From Snodgrassella alvi (lineage in GTDB: Bacteria > Pseudomonadota > Gammaproteobacteria > Burkholderiales > Neisseriaceae): a DNA stretch of 64,000 nucleotides. Shown here piece by piece: positions 9,490 through 17,801 of the stretch. The notes beneath the pieces are model-generated. The model ran no database searches. It was given only the letters and a program-made list of their open reading frames with translations, and was not told the origin of the DNA. The stretch's first letter is position 1. The number at the start of each line of letters is the position of its first letter. The position numbers and the translations under genes are program-made. The stretch lies in contig NZ_MEIK01000015.1 of NCBI RefSeq assembly GCF_002777855.1, positions 186,001 to 250,000 on the forward strand. Reading direction: 5' to 3'.

Positions 9490-11151
9490 ATGCTGCTGGC
9501 GTTGTCTTTACGTGACTTTGTGATTGTGGATGAACTAAACCTGAGTTTTCAGAGTGGATTTACCGTTCTGACAGGGGAAACTGGTGCCGGCAAATCAATC
9601 ACACTGGATGCGCTGGGGTTGTTACTGGGTGATAAAGCAGATTACGGCCAAATACGGCATGGTGCTAAAGAAGCGCAGTTATCAGCCCTGTTTGATGTAA
9701 GTGATGTCCCGCAGGCGCAGTCCTTACTACAGGAACAAGGCTTATTGGATGCACAGGAAACGCAGCTGAGTATCCGCCGTACCATTGATGTGAAAGGCAA
9801 AAGCCGCAGTTTTATCAATAATCAGGCTGTGACACTGGGACAATTGCGCCAAATTGGTGAATTACTTATTGATATCCATGGCCAGAATGCTCATCATTCG
9901 TTAAACAGTGAAGCTGCGCAGCGTGTTTTACTGGATGCCTTTGCTGGGGCGGATAAGGAAGTTGCACGTGTGCGCGAAGCCTACCAGCGCTGGCAGGAAG
10001 CCGAACGCGAGCTGGAAAAAGCACAGACTCAAGCTGACAGCCTGAATATTGAACGCGAACGCCTACAATGGCGCTTGGATGAGCTCAGTGCTTTAAATGT
10101 GCAGGAAAATGAATGGGAAACGCTGAGTCAGAGCCATGATGCGCTGGTACATGCAGCCGATATTCTGCACACAGCTGCCAGCGTAGAAGAGATTCTCAAT
10201 GGTGATGATGGCTTGCAAAGCCGTTTGTTTCACTGCCGCCAGCAACTGGCTGCATTGATTAAGGCTGCACCTGCTTTTGCCGATAGTGTGACTCTGCTGG
10301 AATCGGTAGAAGCCGAGCTGGGTGAAGTCAGTGCTTATCTGCGCGAAGCCAGTGCCAGTGTAGAAACTGACGAAAATCTGCTGGTACAGCAGGGACAGCG
10401 GATGCAGGAATTAATGAGCATGGCACGCAAATATCGGCTGGAGCCCCCTCAATTGCCGGAAGAATTAGCCAGAGTGGAATCTGCATTAAATGATCTGGAA
10501 GCAGCGGCTGATATTGAGGCTTTGCGAGCGCGAGTAGCAGAGCGTGAGAACGAATATATGCAGGTAGCCCAGCAATTATCTGCCCGCAGGCATCAGGCAG
10601 CAGCGAAATTGGCTAAACAAACTACAGCTCATATGCAGAATCTGGCCATGCAGGGTGCACGTTTTCATATTGAACTACTCAGTGCTTCTCCCTCTCTGCA
10701 TGGTTTAGAACAGGTGCAATATCAGGTAGCCGCCAATCAGGGCACACCTTTACGTGCCATGAGTAAAGTGGCATCCGGTGGTGAGCTGGCGCGCATCAGT
10801 TTGGCACTGCAAATGGTAACCAGCCAGTACAATGAAGTTCCTACACTGATTTTCGATGAAGTGGACACTGGTATCGGTGGAGCAGTGGCAGACGTTGTTG
10901 GCCATGCTTTGCGCAGTCTCGGGCAAAACCGTCAGATTCTGGCAGTTACCCATTTACCTCAGGTAGCTGCTTGCGGCCAGCAGCACTGGCAGGTGCGCAA
11001 GCACAGCAGTAAAGGGCAGACTGTAAGTGAAATAAAGGTTCTGACTGCAGATAGCCGGATAGATGAGATTGCCAGAATGCTAGGCGGTGAAACCATTACT
11101 GATACCACGCGCAATCATGCTCGCGAGATGTTGGCGCTGGCACAAAAGTAA
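9490..11151 (+). CDS. recN: DNA repair protein RecN
   Basis: A 553-aa SMC-like ATPase acting in recombinational repair of double-strand breaks. The ATG at 9490 follows AAAGG and gives MLLALSLRDFVIVDELNLSF, the standard RecN start; the in-frame sequence before it is not conserved. Walker A is GETGAGKS at residues 29-36, DIHGQNAHHSL follows, then a long charged coiled-coil middle (about 160-370). The signature ASGGELARISLALQ and Walker B LIFDEVDTGIGG are in the C-terminal lobe. It is preceded by a very AT-rich 235-base region with poly-T and poly-A tracts. I found no convincing LexA-type palindrome there. Confidence 0.96.
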   Translation: MLLALSLRDFVIVDELNLSFQSGFTVLTGETGAGKSITLDALGLLLGDKADYGQIRHGAKEAQLSALFDVSDVPQAQSLLQEQGLLDAQETQLSIRRTIDVKGKSRSFINNQAVTLGQLRQIGELLIDIHGQNAHHSLNSEAAQRVLLDAFAGADKEVARVREAYQRWQEAERELEKAQTQADSLNIERERLQWRLDELSALNVQENEWETLSQSHDALVHAADILHTAASVEEILNGDDGLQSRLFHCRQQLAALIKAAPAFADSVTLLESVEAELGEVSAYLREASASVETDENLLVQQGQRMQELMSMARKYRLEPPQLPEELARVESALNDLEAAADIEALRARVAERENEYMQVAQQLSARRHQAAAKLAKQTTAHMQNLAMQGARFHIELLSASPSLHGLEQVQYQVAANQGTPLRAMSKVASGGELARISLALQMVTSQYNEVPTLIFDEVDTGIGGAVADVVGHALRSLGQNRQILAVTHLPQVAACGQQHWQVRKHSSKGQTVSEIKVLTADSRIDEIARMLGGETITDTTRNHAREMLALAQK

Positions 11152-11845
11152 TTTGGTTTGACTATATACAGAATCTGGCACCAAGAAAGTGGTGGCTATC
11201 GTACTTTGGTTTGGGAAGTTTTTTTGCTGATTTTGCCGCCTGTATAAATAATTTTATCTATTCAGAAGTATTTGCAACTGAATATGACGTACTGAATCAA
11301 CAATTAACGATGTGAATCAGCTAACACGCAAAAGAATTAGGAATCGATGTGTCCCCAACCCCAATCAGTCAGCTGGATTGTACAGATACAATGCTAGAAG
11401 AGAGTTTGTATTATCTACGGTGGTAGGAGCTGCAGCACCGTAAAATACCTATAGGCAGGGTTGGTTTAGGCAGAAGTATTGTATAAGAAAGTATGTTTGC
11501 TAACGGCACAATATAAAATTATACAATTATCCAGTAGGTTGATTTTTTATCTCTAGTAATTTTCAGCTTAATCCAGCAATCTGATACTGTAAAAAACTGA
11601 CAGATATCATTTATCAAATAACAGCCAAAATATGATAGTGAGCTTCAGATATGATTCAACGAAATAGTGCTGTATTTAAGTATTAGATCTGATTTAATAA
11701 ATAAAAAAGAATATTTTTGAAAGTAAGTAGTTATTTGTTTTCAGCCTGTACATGTCAGGCCGAGGGGGCCATAAAAAATAATATCCAGATGATAAATAGC
11801 TGTACTTTGTCCTAATTAATATGTTGGGCTTCTGCCCAGAGACTA
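11152..11845. other. Long non-coding interval after recN
   Basis: Nearly 700 bases with no gene I can support in any frame. Short hairpins occur (CACCA/TGGTG near 11180-11195, GCCTG/CAGGC near 11744-11761). No clear recN terminator and no remnant of a known family was recognised. Confidence 0.3.
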
Positions 11846-11873
11846 TTGGGCAAATGCATGCACGTTGTATAAT
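11846..11873 (+). promoter_or_regulatory. Probable sigma-70 promoter of the TusA-family gene
   Basis: A consensus TATAAT (11868-11873) has TTGGGC 16 bases upstream (11846-11851). It starts 30 bases before the ATG of the TusA-family gene. The -35 matches only its first half, so strength is uncertain. Confidence 0.45.
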
Positions 11874-11902
11874 CATATTTTTCAATTATCTGTGATGAGC
11901 TG

Positions 11903-12145
11903 ATGATGAGCGAACCACATAGTGATGAGACATTGGATGTTATCGGCCTGAATTGCCCGATGCCGATTCTGCGTGCCAAAAAAGCCTTGGCCGCGATGGA
12001 GGCTGGAAAGATATTAAAAGTGCTAGCAACCGATAAAAATGCGCCAGACGATTTTGCCGCTTTTTGCCGCCAGACAGGCCATCAGCTTCTGCAAGTGCAT
12101 AATGGCGAAGATGGTGTGATGCAGATGTGGGTGAAACACCGTTAG
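11903..12145 (+). CDS. tusA: TusA/SirA-family sulfur-carrier protein
   Basis: An 80-aa single-domain protein. It has the defining motif CPMP (Cys-Pro-x-Pro) in LDVIGLNCPMPILRAKKAL at about residues 11-29, where the cysteine would carry persulfide sulfur. Family members relay sulfur for tRNA thiolation or, in other branches, for molybdenum cofactor enzymes. Which branch this belongs to is not decided by the sequence. Two adjacent ATG codons (11903 and 11906) are possible starts. It lies 138 bases before pyrC with the same orientation and may be cotranscribed. Confidence 0.85.
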   Translation: MMSEPHSDETLDVIGLNCPMPILRAKKALAAMEAGKILKVLATDKNAPDDFAAFCRQTGHQLLQVHNGEDGVMQMWVKHR

Positions 12146-12283
12146 TTTTCGCGCTGCTGCGGATAAATGGCGGCATGAATACGATGTTTAGCCGTTCCAT
12201 GCTGGCTACGGTGGTTCTACAATCTAAATAAGCCTAGCTGTATTATTGAGCTGTAAAACAGTTTGTTAACGAAACGGATGCAG

Positions 12284-13318
12284 ATGCAGACTCTTACTCT
12301 AACCAGACCAGACGATTGGCACCTTCATGTGCGTGATGGTGCAGCTTTAAAAGCAGTGGTGCCTTTTAGTGCACGTCAAATGGGGCGAGCGGTGATTATG
12401 CCTAATCTGAAGCCGCCGGTAACTACTGTTGCTGCTGCGCTGGCTTACCGTGAACGGATACTAGCCGCAGTACCGGCCGGCAACGGTTTTCAGCCACTGA
12501 TGACTTTATATCTGACCGACCAGAGCACGCCAGCGCTGATTCGTGAGGCCAAAGCCGCCGGTATCATAGCGTGTAAATTATATCCAGCTGGTGCTACGAC
12601 CAATTCCGCTGCCGGTGTCAGTGATTTATGGGCTCTGCTGCCTGTACTGGAAACCATGGCCGAAGTAGGTATGCCTTTACTGGTGCATGGCGAGGTAACC
12701 CATAGTGAAGTTGATATTTTTGACCGTGAAGCGGTGTTTATTGATGAGTTGTTGCAGCCATTACTACAATGTCTGCCTGAGCTGAAACTAGTATTTGAGC
12801 ATATCACAACCGCCCAAGCTGCTCAGCTGGTGGCGGCAGCAGGTAAGAATGTGGCTGCTACGGTAACGCCACAGCATCTGTTGTATAACCGTAATGCTTT
12901 GCTGGTAGGAGGCATGCAACCGCATCATTATTGTTTACCGGTACTTAAGCGTGAAAATCATCGACAGGCATTGATACAGGCAGTATGTGGCCCACAATCT
13001 CATAAATTTTTTCTTGGCACAGACAGTGCGCCGCATGCGCAGACGCATAAAGAATGTGCCTGTGGCTGTGCCGGAATATTTAGTGCTTTTGCCGCTATTG
13101 AGTTGTATGCTGAAGCATTTGAGCAGGCCGGCGCACTGGATAAATTACAAGCTTTTGCATCGGAAAACGGACCAGCATTTTATGGTCTGCCACGCAATAC
13201 GGATACCATTACACTGGTAAAAACCAATCGCTCGGTACCGGCATATTACCCATATGGCCATGAGCGTTTGGTGCCACTACGTGCAAATAGCACAATTAGC
13301 TGGACACTGGTGGAATAG
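12284..13318 (+). CDS. pyrC: Dihydroorotase
   Basis: A 344-aa class II dihydroorotase, the usual length, which closes carbamoyl-aspartate to dihydroorotate in pyrimidine synthesis. Metal ligands are visible: HLH at residues 13-15, the lysine in [11 protein letters not shown] (carboxylated bridge), the histidine of VHGEV and that of FEHITT, and the catalytic aspartate in GTDSAPH. The start at [11 protein letters not shown] matches relatives. An ATG two codons earlier (12278) overlaps the likely GGA ribosome site. The stop is 6 bases before the thioesterase gene, so the two form an operon. Confidence 0.96.
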   Translation: MQTLTLTRPDDWHLHVRDGAALKAVVPFSARQMGRAVIMPNLKPPVTTVAAALAYRERILAAVPAGNGFQPLMTLYLTDQSTPALIREAKAAGIIACKLYPAGATTNSAAGVSDLWALLPVLETMAEVGMPLLVHGEVTHSEVDIFDREAVFIDELLQPLLQCLPELKLVFEHITTAQAAQLVAAAGKNVAATVTPQHLLYNRNALLVGGMQPHHYCLPVLKRENHRQALIQAVCGPQSHKFFLGTDSAPHAQTHKECACGCAGIFSAFAAIELYAEAFEQAGALDKLQAFASENGPAFYGLPRNTDTITLVKTNRSVPAYYPYGHERLVPLRANSTISWTLVE

Positions 13319-13324
13319 GCGCTT

Positions 13325-13786
13325 ATGCAGAAATTAGAGCAGACACTGTCCGCTACAGTGCATCAGACTCAAATACGAGTACGCGGTTTTCATGTGGATG
13401 TATACCGGCATGTTAATAATGCACGATATCTGGAGTTTTTAGAGGAAGCGCGCTGGGAATATTTTGATACGGCTGGGCTGACGCCATTATTGGCTGAAGC
13501 GGGCTGCGGGATGGCAGTGATTAATATCAATATCAGCTATCGACATAGTGCTGTGTTTGGCGATGATTTGCTGATTGATACTGCTTTCAGTAGGGTGCAT
13601 TCGCGCAAGGTCGAAATAAGCCAGACTATCTTTTTGAAAGATACTGGCCAGACTGTTGTTCAGGCATTGGTAACGTTTGTTGCATTCGATCAGCAAAATA
13701 ATAAGGCAGTTTCTTTTCCTGCTGCTATTTTGCAACGTTTCAAAACGCTAATGCTACATGATTGCATCCAAAAAAACCCTGCTTAA
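13325..13786 (+). CDS. Acyl-CoA thioesterase, 4HBT/hot-dog fold (YbgC/FadM type)
   Basis: A 153-aa cytoplasmic thioesterase. The motif HVDVYRHVNNARYLEFLEEAR at about residues 19-39 is the hallmark of the 4-hydroxybenzoyl-CoA thioesterase family, the first Asp being the likely catalytic residue. It is followed by the hot-dog beta strands (ININISYRHSAVFGDDLLIDT). The acyl substrate cannot be read from the sequence. It is cotranscribed with pyrC (6-base gap). The last codons and the stop are embedded in the intrinsic terminator, so the terminator stem encodes the tail KNPA. Confidence 0.88.
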   Translation: MQKLEQTLSATVHQTQIRVRGFHVDVYRHVNNARYLEFLEEARWEYFDTAGLTPLLAEAGCGMAVININISYRHSAVFGDDLLIDTAFSRVHSRKVEISQTIFLKDTGQTVVQALVTFVAFDQQNNKAVSFPAAILQRFKTLMLHDCIQKNPA

Positions 13787-13800
13787 AGCAGGGTTTTTTT
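13770..13800. terminator. Terminator overlapping the thioesterase stop codon
   Basis: A perfect 14-bp stem (13770-13783 with 13787-13800) has a TAA loop, A-run and T-run. The loop is the stop codon itself. It can work for both the pyrC-thioesterase operon and the converging YdcH gene. Confidence 0.9.
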
Positions 13801-13813
13801 CTGGACTGAATTA

Positions 13814-14035
13814 TCAGGCTTTGCCGTCTGCTTCGCGCAGCATGGCATAAATTTCATCTTTAAGACGTAATTTTTCCCGTTTTAGTTCATCCAGATTTTC
13901 CAGCCCGCTGGTTACCGGATTGTTGGTCAGGCCGGTGATTTTATCATCAAGACGGTTGTGTTCTTCAAATACATTAGCAAAATGAGTGTTTTCCGCCTTT
14001 AATTTGCTAATTAGGTCACGATATTCAGGAAACAT
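13814..14035 (-). CDS. YdcH/DUF465 family protein
   Basis: A 73-aa, highly charged helical protein with the DUF465 layout: MFPEYRDLISKLKAENTHFANVFEEHNRLDDKI, then LKREKLRLKDEIYAMLREAD. Two amphipathic helices suggest a coiled-coil hairpin. Function is unknown for the family. It is a lone gene, convergent with the thioesterase and divergent from lemA. Confidence 0.88.
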   Translation of the reverse strand: MFPEYRDLISKLKAENTHFANVFEEHNRLDDKITGLTNNPVTSGLENLDELKREKLRLKDEIYAMLREADGKA

Positions 14036-14179
14036 ATAACATCCTTTACAGTTTGGTAAAAATGATTTTTATTATTTTGCATTCATTATAGCTTAAGGTA
14101 TATAAGATTTCGCTAGTAATGGCAAAAAAAGTAACGATGGCATGTTAAACTGACACAATAACACATACGGGAGTTTACA

Positions 14180-14770
14180 ATGTATAAACGCTTAATGGGA
14201 TGTTTAAGCGCATTTATTCTGGCTCTGAGCCTGAGTGGCTGTGGTTATAACACCATGCAGTCTCAGGATGAGGCCGCCAATGCTGCATGGTCTGAAGTGC
14301 TGAACCAATATCAGCGGCGTGCCGATCTGGTGCCTAATTTGGTGAATACAGTTAAAGGCTATGCTAAGCATGAGCAGCAGGTGTTAACTGAGGTAACCAA
14401 TGCGCGGTCGCGGGTGGGCAGTTTGAATATGACGAGCAGCGATGCCGATGATCCTGCAAAAATGCAGCAGTTTTCGCAAGCACAGGGTAATCTGAGTAAT
14501 GCGCTTAGCCGCTTACTGGTTGTGACTGAAAACTATCCAAACCTGAAAGCAGATCAGAGCTTCCGTGATTTGCAGGCACAGCTGGAAGGTACTGAAAACC
14601 GCATCGCTCTGGCTCGAAACCGTTATATCCAAACGGTGCAGGTGTATAACACGACCTTGCGTTCTTTCCCGAATAATGTGACGGCGAAAATTTTCGGAAT
14701 GCATGTGCGGCCAAATTTTGTGCCGGAAAACGAAGCTGCTGTAAAACAGGCGCCTCAGGTGGAGTTTTAA
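14180..14770 (+). CDS. lemA: LemA-family lipoprotein
   Basis: A 196-aa protein with an N-terminal lipobox (LSLSGC, cysteine at about residue 21), so probably a membrane-anchored lipoprotein. The family core is obvious: AANAAWSEVLNQYQRRADLVPNLVNTVKGYAKHEQQVL, then ENYPNLKADQSFRDLQAQLEGTENRIA and RNRYIQTVQVYN. It is predicted mostly helical. The ribosome site is GGGAG. LemA genes usually sit directly next to TPM-domain genes. Here a terminator and 2 kb of unrelated DNA lie between lemA and its TPM partner. Confidence 0.93.
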   Translation: MYKRLMGCLSAFILALSLSGCGYNTMQSQDEAANAAWSEVLNQYQRRADLVPNLVNTVKGYAKHEQQVLTEVTNARSRVGSLNMTSSDADDPAKMQQFSQAQGNLSNALSRLLVVTENYPNLKADQSFRDLQAQLEGTENRIALARNRYIQTVQVYNTTLRSFPNNVTAKIFGMHVRPNFVPENEAAVKQAPQVEF

Positions 14771-14805
14771 AGCCCGAATAGTGGGGCAAATTGTTTTACA
14801 AAGTG

Positions 14806-14840
14806 ACAGCCGGTTCATGAGAACTGGCTGTTTGCTTTTG
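14806..14840 (+). terminator. Terminator after lemA
   Basis: An 11-bp stem (14806-14816 with 14821-14831, one G-U pair) has a 4-base loop followed by a short T-rich tail. Confidence 0.75.
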
Positions 14841-14879
14841 CTAGGAAGATGTAGATTAGGAATTTTATGTGTAGCATTA

Positions 14880-15328
14880 TTAAATATTAATTTTTTTTAT
14901 TCTTGTACCAATGGTTACTTCTCGCCGTATAACCATTATCTGCCCTTCACTATAAGTTTTGGGACTATCAAGCGGAACACTATAAATCAAATCATTTTAA
15001 CCACTAAGTTTGGATTTTTATTATTGTCCTCTTCCTTATTGATGCCTAGTTTAAAAATATAACTTTCTTTTTTAATTAATTCATTAATGTTTTCATCATT
15101 AGAATTGTTAGTTTTAACAATAAGTACTTTTAAATGTAGATGATGACTTTCATGTATCCCTTTATATATCTTTTGACCATCACTCTGAATCATGAAATAG
15201 TCGGGCGTATCAAACGGCGAATTATCTCTGGCATAATTACTAATAATGGAAGTATTGAAACATATAGACCCAATATTCCGTTCAAAACTTGAGGATTCTA
15301 TTAAAGGACTTAATGGTAAAATGCGATT
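14880..15328 (-). pseudogene. Frameshifted remnant of an unrecognised gene
   Basis: On the minus strand an open stretch from 15328 down to 14987 reads as ordinary protein (SPFDTPDYFMIQSDGQ, SHHLHLKVLIVKTN, NPNLVVK). It then hits a stop just after an AAAA run near 14990-14995. One extra base there would join it to a second frame that reads NDLIYSVPLDSPKTYSEG and QIMVIRREVTIGTRI, down to a stop at 14880-14882. There is no start codon at the upstream end, which abuts the TetR remnant. I read this as the C-terminal part of a decayed gene of unknown family. A sequencing error could explain the frameshift but not the missing start. Confidence 0.5.
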
Positions 15329-15535
15329 TTAGAAATATTTAAATGGCATAAATAATGGTTTTCTGAAGTGGATTATAATGGTTGCTTATTCATAAGAGCA
15401 GTGGAGGAAATGCGTGAAAACTTGCCTTGCATATCAGACATACTTAGGGCGCATAAAGAATTTGTTAGAAGCCTAATTTATTTAAAACTTGAAGAGGATT
15501 CCTATAAAGCTTCTTTTAACTTGATCACGGCTTAA
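15320..15535 (+). pseudogene. C-terminal remnant of a TetR-family regulator
   Basis: The frame reads NAILEIFKWHK, a stop at 15353-15355, then WFSEVDYNGCLFIRAVEEM and ISDILRAHKEFVRSLIYL, ending at a TAA at 15533-15535. The W-F...YNGCLFI-RA block followed by HK is typical of the ligand-binding half of many TetR-type repressors. The N-terminal DNA-binding domain is absent, being replaced on the left by the other gene remnant. With an in-frame stop and no start, it is not functional. It lies convergent to the glutathione S-transferase gene, which it may once have regulated. Confidence 0.6.
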
Positions 15536-15564
15536 CCAATCCAATTCAGTAAAGAGGTTTCAGT

Positions 15565-15589
15565 CAAAAAAAACCGCCATGAAGCGGTT
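15565..15589 (-). terminator. Terminator of the glutathione S-transferase gene
   Basis: A 6-bp GC-rich stem, AACCGC (15572-15577) with GCGGTT (15584-15589), has a 6-base loop. It is followed on the minus strand by eight T residues. Confidence 0.75.
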
Positions 15590-15615
15590 AATCAAAAACG
15601 TAAAATAAATGAGAA

Positions 15616-16209
15616 TTAATTATCATTTATTTTTTGAGCTTTCAAAAATGCCGGTCTACTCGTCGCTTTTTGAAGATAGTTTTCAAGTTTTTTGTCCAGC
15701 GTAATACCAAATGCTTTTGCAAACATTAATCGATGAGATAAAAAGATATCTGCTAACGTAAAGGTATCACCAATGAGCCATGCATTTGTTTCTTTTAGTT
15801 CTATCCTAGACAAAACATCAATGGTTTGTTTTTTAAAGTAATTGATAAATTCTGGCCATTGCTGATCTTCAGGAGTAAAAAGTATCTGTTTAGCAAGGCA
15901 AGAAAGTGGCGTTTCTAAGTCAGTAATCGAAAAACTGATTAAAGAATTGATGATAGCTTTTTCTTGTAAATTCGCAGGGTATAACGTATTTTGTTTTTTT
16001 TCACAAATATAAAGGCAAATGGCCAACGTTTCACTTAATGAAAAACTCCCTTCCGTTAAAAATGGCACTTTACCAAAAGGATGAGGTGATTTGACGACCG
16101 CATTATCTGTGTGTATTTCAACCCGGATTGCTTCATAAGGAAGACCTAATTCTTCCAAAGCCCAGATTACAGCCAAAGATCGTGCTCCAGGTGCAGTGTA
16201 TATTTTCAA
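15616..16209 (-). CDS. Glutathione S-transferase family protein
   Basis: A 197-aa cytosolic GST. The N-terminal thioredoxin-like domain is clear: MKIYTAPGARSLAVIWALEELGLPYE, the cis-Pro motif GKVPFLTEGSFSLSETLAICLYI, then the linker. The helical C-terminal domain contains AWLIGDTFTLADIFLSHRLMF. The candidate active-site residue is Ser11 in PGARS. The substrate is unknown. The gene is AT-rich compared with its neighbours and sits inside the DNA that splits lemA from the TPM gene. An inverted repeat about 70 bases upstream could be its operator. Recent acquisition is inferred. Confidence 0.88.
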   Translation of the reverse strand: MKIYTAPGARSLAVIWALEELGLPYEAIRVEIHTDNAVVKSPHPFGKVPFLTEGSFSLSETLAICLYICEKKQNTLYPANLQEKAIINSLISFSITDLETPLSCLAKQILFTPEDQQWPEFINYFKKQTIDVLSRIELKETNAWLIGDTFTLADIFLSHRLMFAKAFGITLDKKLENYLQKATSRPAFLKAQKINDN

Positions 16210-16277
16210 GCTTAGTCTCCTTTTAAGAAATCAAATAATCGGTATTGCGTAAAAGTAAGCATTCATTTTTGGTTTAA

Positions 16278-16311
16278 GTGATCATTTTCTATTGCAGCTC
16301 TAGATGATCAC
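16278..16311. promoter_or_regulatory. Operator-like inverted repeat upstream of the GST gene
   Basis: Perfect 8-bp arms GTGATCAT (16278-16285) and ATGATCAC (16304-16311) are separated by 18 bases. Both arms are flanked outward by TTAA. Its position 69-102 bases before the GST start fits a repressor site. The neighbouring TetR-type regulator is broken, so what binds here now is unknown. Confidence 0.5.
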
Positions 16312-16808
16312 CTTAATTGATGACAGATTGTAAAGTAGTTGCTGGATAAAACAAAATCTTTATCTTCTAAGATTTCTTGCAATTTGAATTTACTAATTTA
16401 ATGCTAATAAATAAAAGGTAGTATTCGGGTAGCAAGATATTAATATAATTCATTAAGGTTTTATCCTTCCCCAAGACGATGCCTCGCAGTAGTGCTAAAA
16501 GAACGATTTTGGTGGTTTAGCGATTTGGCGAAATGTAGTTGTATAGATGCGGCATCAGCCGGCTATTTCATCTGCTCTCGGTTTGTGCTTGCTGCTAAGT
16601 GTTAAATCCCTACAGATTTTAATTAAATCGTGCTAGCAGAGCCGAATTGATCCTTTGTCTGAAGCCTCTTAGCAAGTGCTGCATTGATGGCGGAAACGGC
16701 TTGCTATCGGTTATGATTCAGATACATGGTCTAGATACAATTAGATTCTGATTCCGGTTTTACAGTCAGCGGAGACACTCTGCAGTACTGCTTCTAGGTA
16801 ATGATGAT
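16312..16808. other. Non-coding interval between GST and TPM gene
   Basis: About 500 bases without a supportable gene. The left part is AT-rich; from about 16470 the composition is more gene-like but all frames are broken. It may hold a decayed sequence, but I recognise no family. The promoter of the TPM gene should lie at its right end. Confidence 0.3.
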
Positions 16809-17678
16809 ATGAACACTATCCGCTTATCCATCCATAAACTGTTAGTATTTTTTCTAAGCTGCGTGCTTTGTATTATGGCTGCGCAAGCGGAAAATTTGGC
16901 GCCGATACCTGCTTTAACTGCGCCGGTGATGGACACTGCAAATATGTTGCAGCAGGATACGCGAGAGGATTTAAATGGACAGTTGCTGGATTTCAGTCGC
17001 CAGCATGGCAGTCAAATTGTGATTTTAACTGTCCCTACCATTGCACCGGAAACGCCGTTTGATTACGCCACCAGAGTGATGAATAACTGGCGGCCGGGGC
17101 GCATGGGTGTTGATGATGGTGTATTACTGTTGCTGGTGCGTGATGAACATAAAACCTTTTTGGCCACTGGCCGTGGACTGGAAGGTGCTATTCCAGATGT
17201 GTATGCCAAGCGTATTCTGGATGATGTGCTGCGTCCGCAACTGCGTGCAGATAATACCGATGGTGGGGTACGACAAACGGTAGACATTCTGGAAAAACTG
17301 ATTGATGGTGAGAAACTGCCGGCGGTATCACAGCAGCCTCCGCAAAAGCAAAGTTTCTCTGCCATGTTTATAGAAGCAATGATGTTGGTCTTTTTTGGGG
17401 GAGCATTTTTAAAGAATATTTTCGGCACTCGGCTAGGCAGTTTCATTTTAGCTTTACTGGTGTTGGCTCTGGGCTGGTATATTGGCTGGAACCTGATTCT
17501 GGCCGTTATTATTGCGCTTTTTTCCTATATCGTAACTTATGTTTTTGCCGGAAATGTATTTGTCAGTGACTATTACAATCCACATGATGATAATTTTTGG
17601 GGCGGTGGCGGGTCAGGCGGAGGCTTCAGCGGTGGAGGCGGTGGATATGGTGGAGGCGGTGCTTCTGGTAGCTGGTGA
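16809..17678 (+). CDS. TPM-domain membrane protein (YgcG family)
   Basis: A 289-aa protein with a signal peptide (cleavage near AQA, residue 27), then a TPM domain in the periplasm. Its marks are APVMDTANMLQQDTREDLN, QIVILTVPT, ATRVMNNWRPGRMGVDDGVLLLLV and FLATGRGLEGAIPD. Two hydrophobic segments follow at about residues 195-250, then a glycine-rich tail (GGGGSGGGFSGGGG... ending GASGSW), a classic YgcG layout. Family members usually follow lemA and have been linked to membrane or photosystem maintenance; the bacterial role is unclear. Its natural partner lemA is 2 kb upstream, beyond an insertion. Confidence 0.9.
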   Translation: MNTIRLSIHKLLVFFLSCVLCIMAAQAENLAPIPALTAPVMDTANMLQQDTREDLNGQLLDFSRQHGSQIVILTVPTIAPETPFDYATRVMNNWRPGRMGVDDGVLLLLVRDEHKTFLATGRGLEGAIPDVYAKRILDDVLRPQLRADNTDGGVRQTVDILEKLIDGEKLPAVSQQPPQKQSFSAMFIEAMMLVFFGGAFLKNIFGTRLGSFILALLVLALGWYIGWNLILAVIIALFSYIVTYVFAGNVFVSDYYNPHDDNFWGGGGSGGGFSGGGGGYGGGGASGSW

Positions 17679-17801
17679 AAGCGGCACAGGGTGATGCTGA
17701 ACAGATCAAAATTCTGAAAAATTATCAGACTCCGCGTAAATTCATGTATAGTTATTTGTCTTACCTTACTATTTACTGATTTTATCAATCGGCTGGTCTA
17801 C

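Noticed and set aside
14781-15062. 93-codon plus-strand frame after lemA
   Set aside because: It runs through the lemA terminator, and the opposite strand reads far better as a decayed protein.
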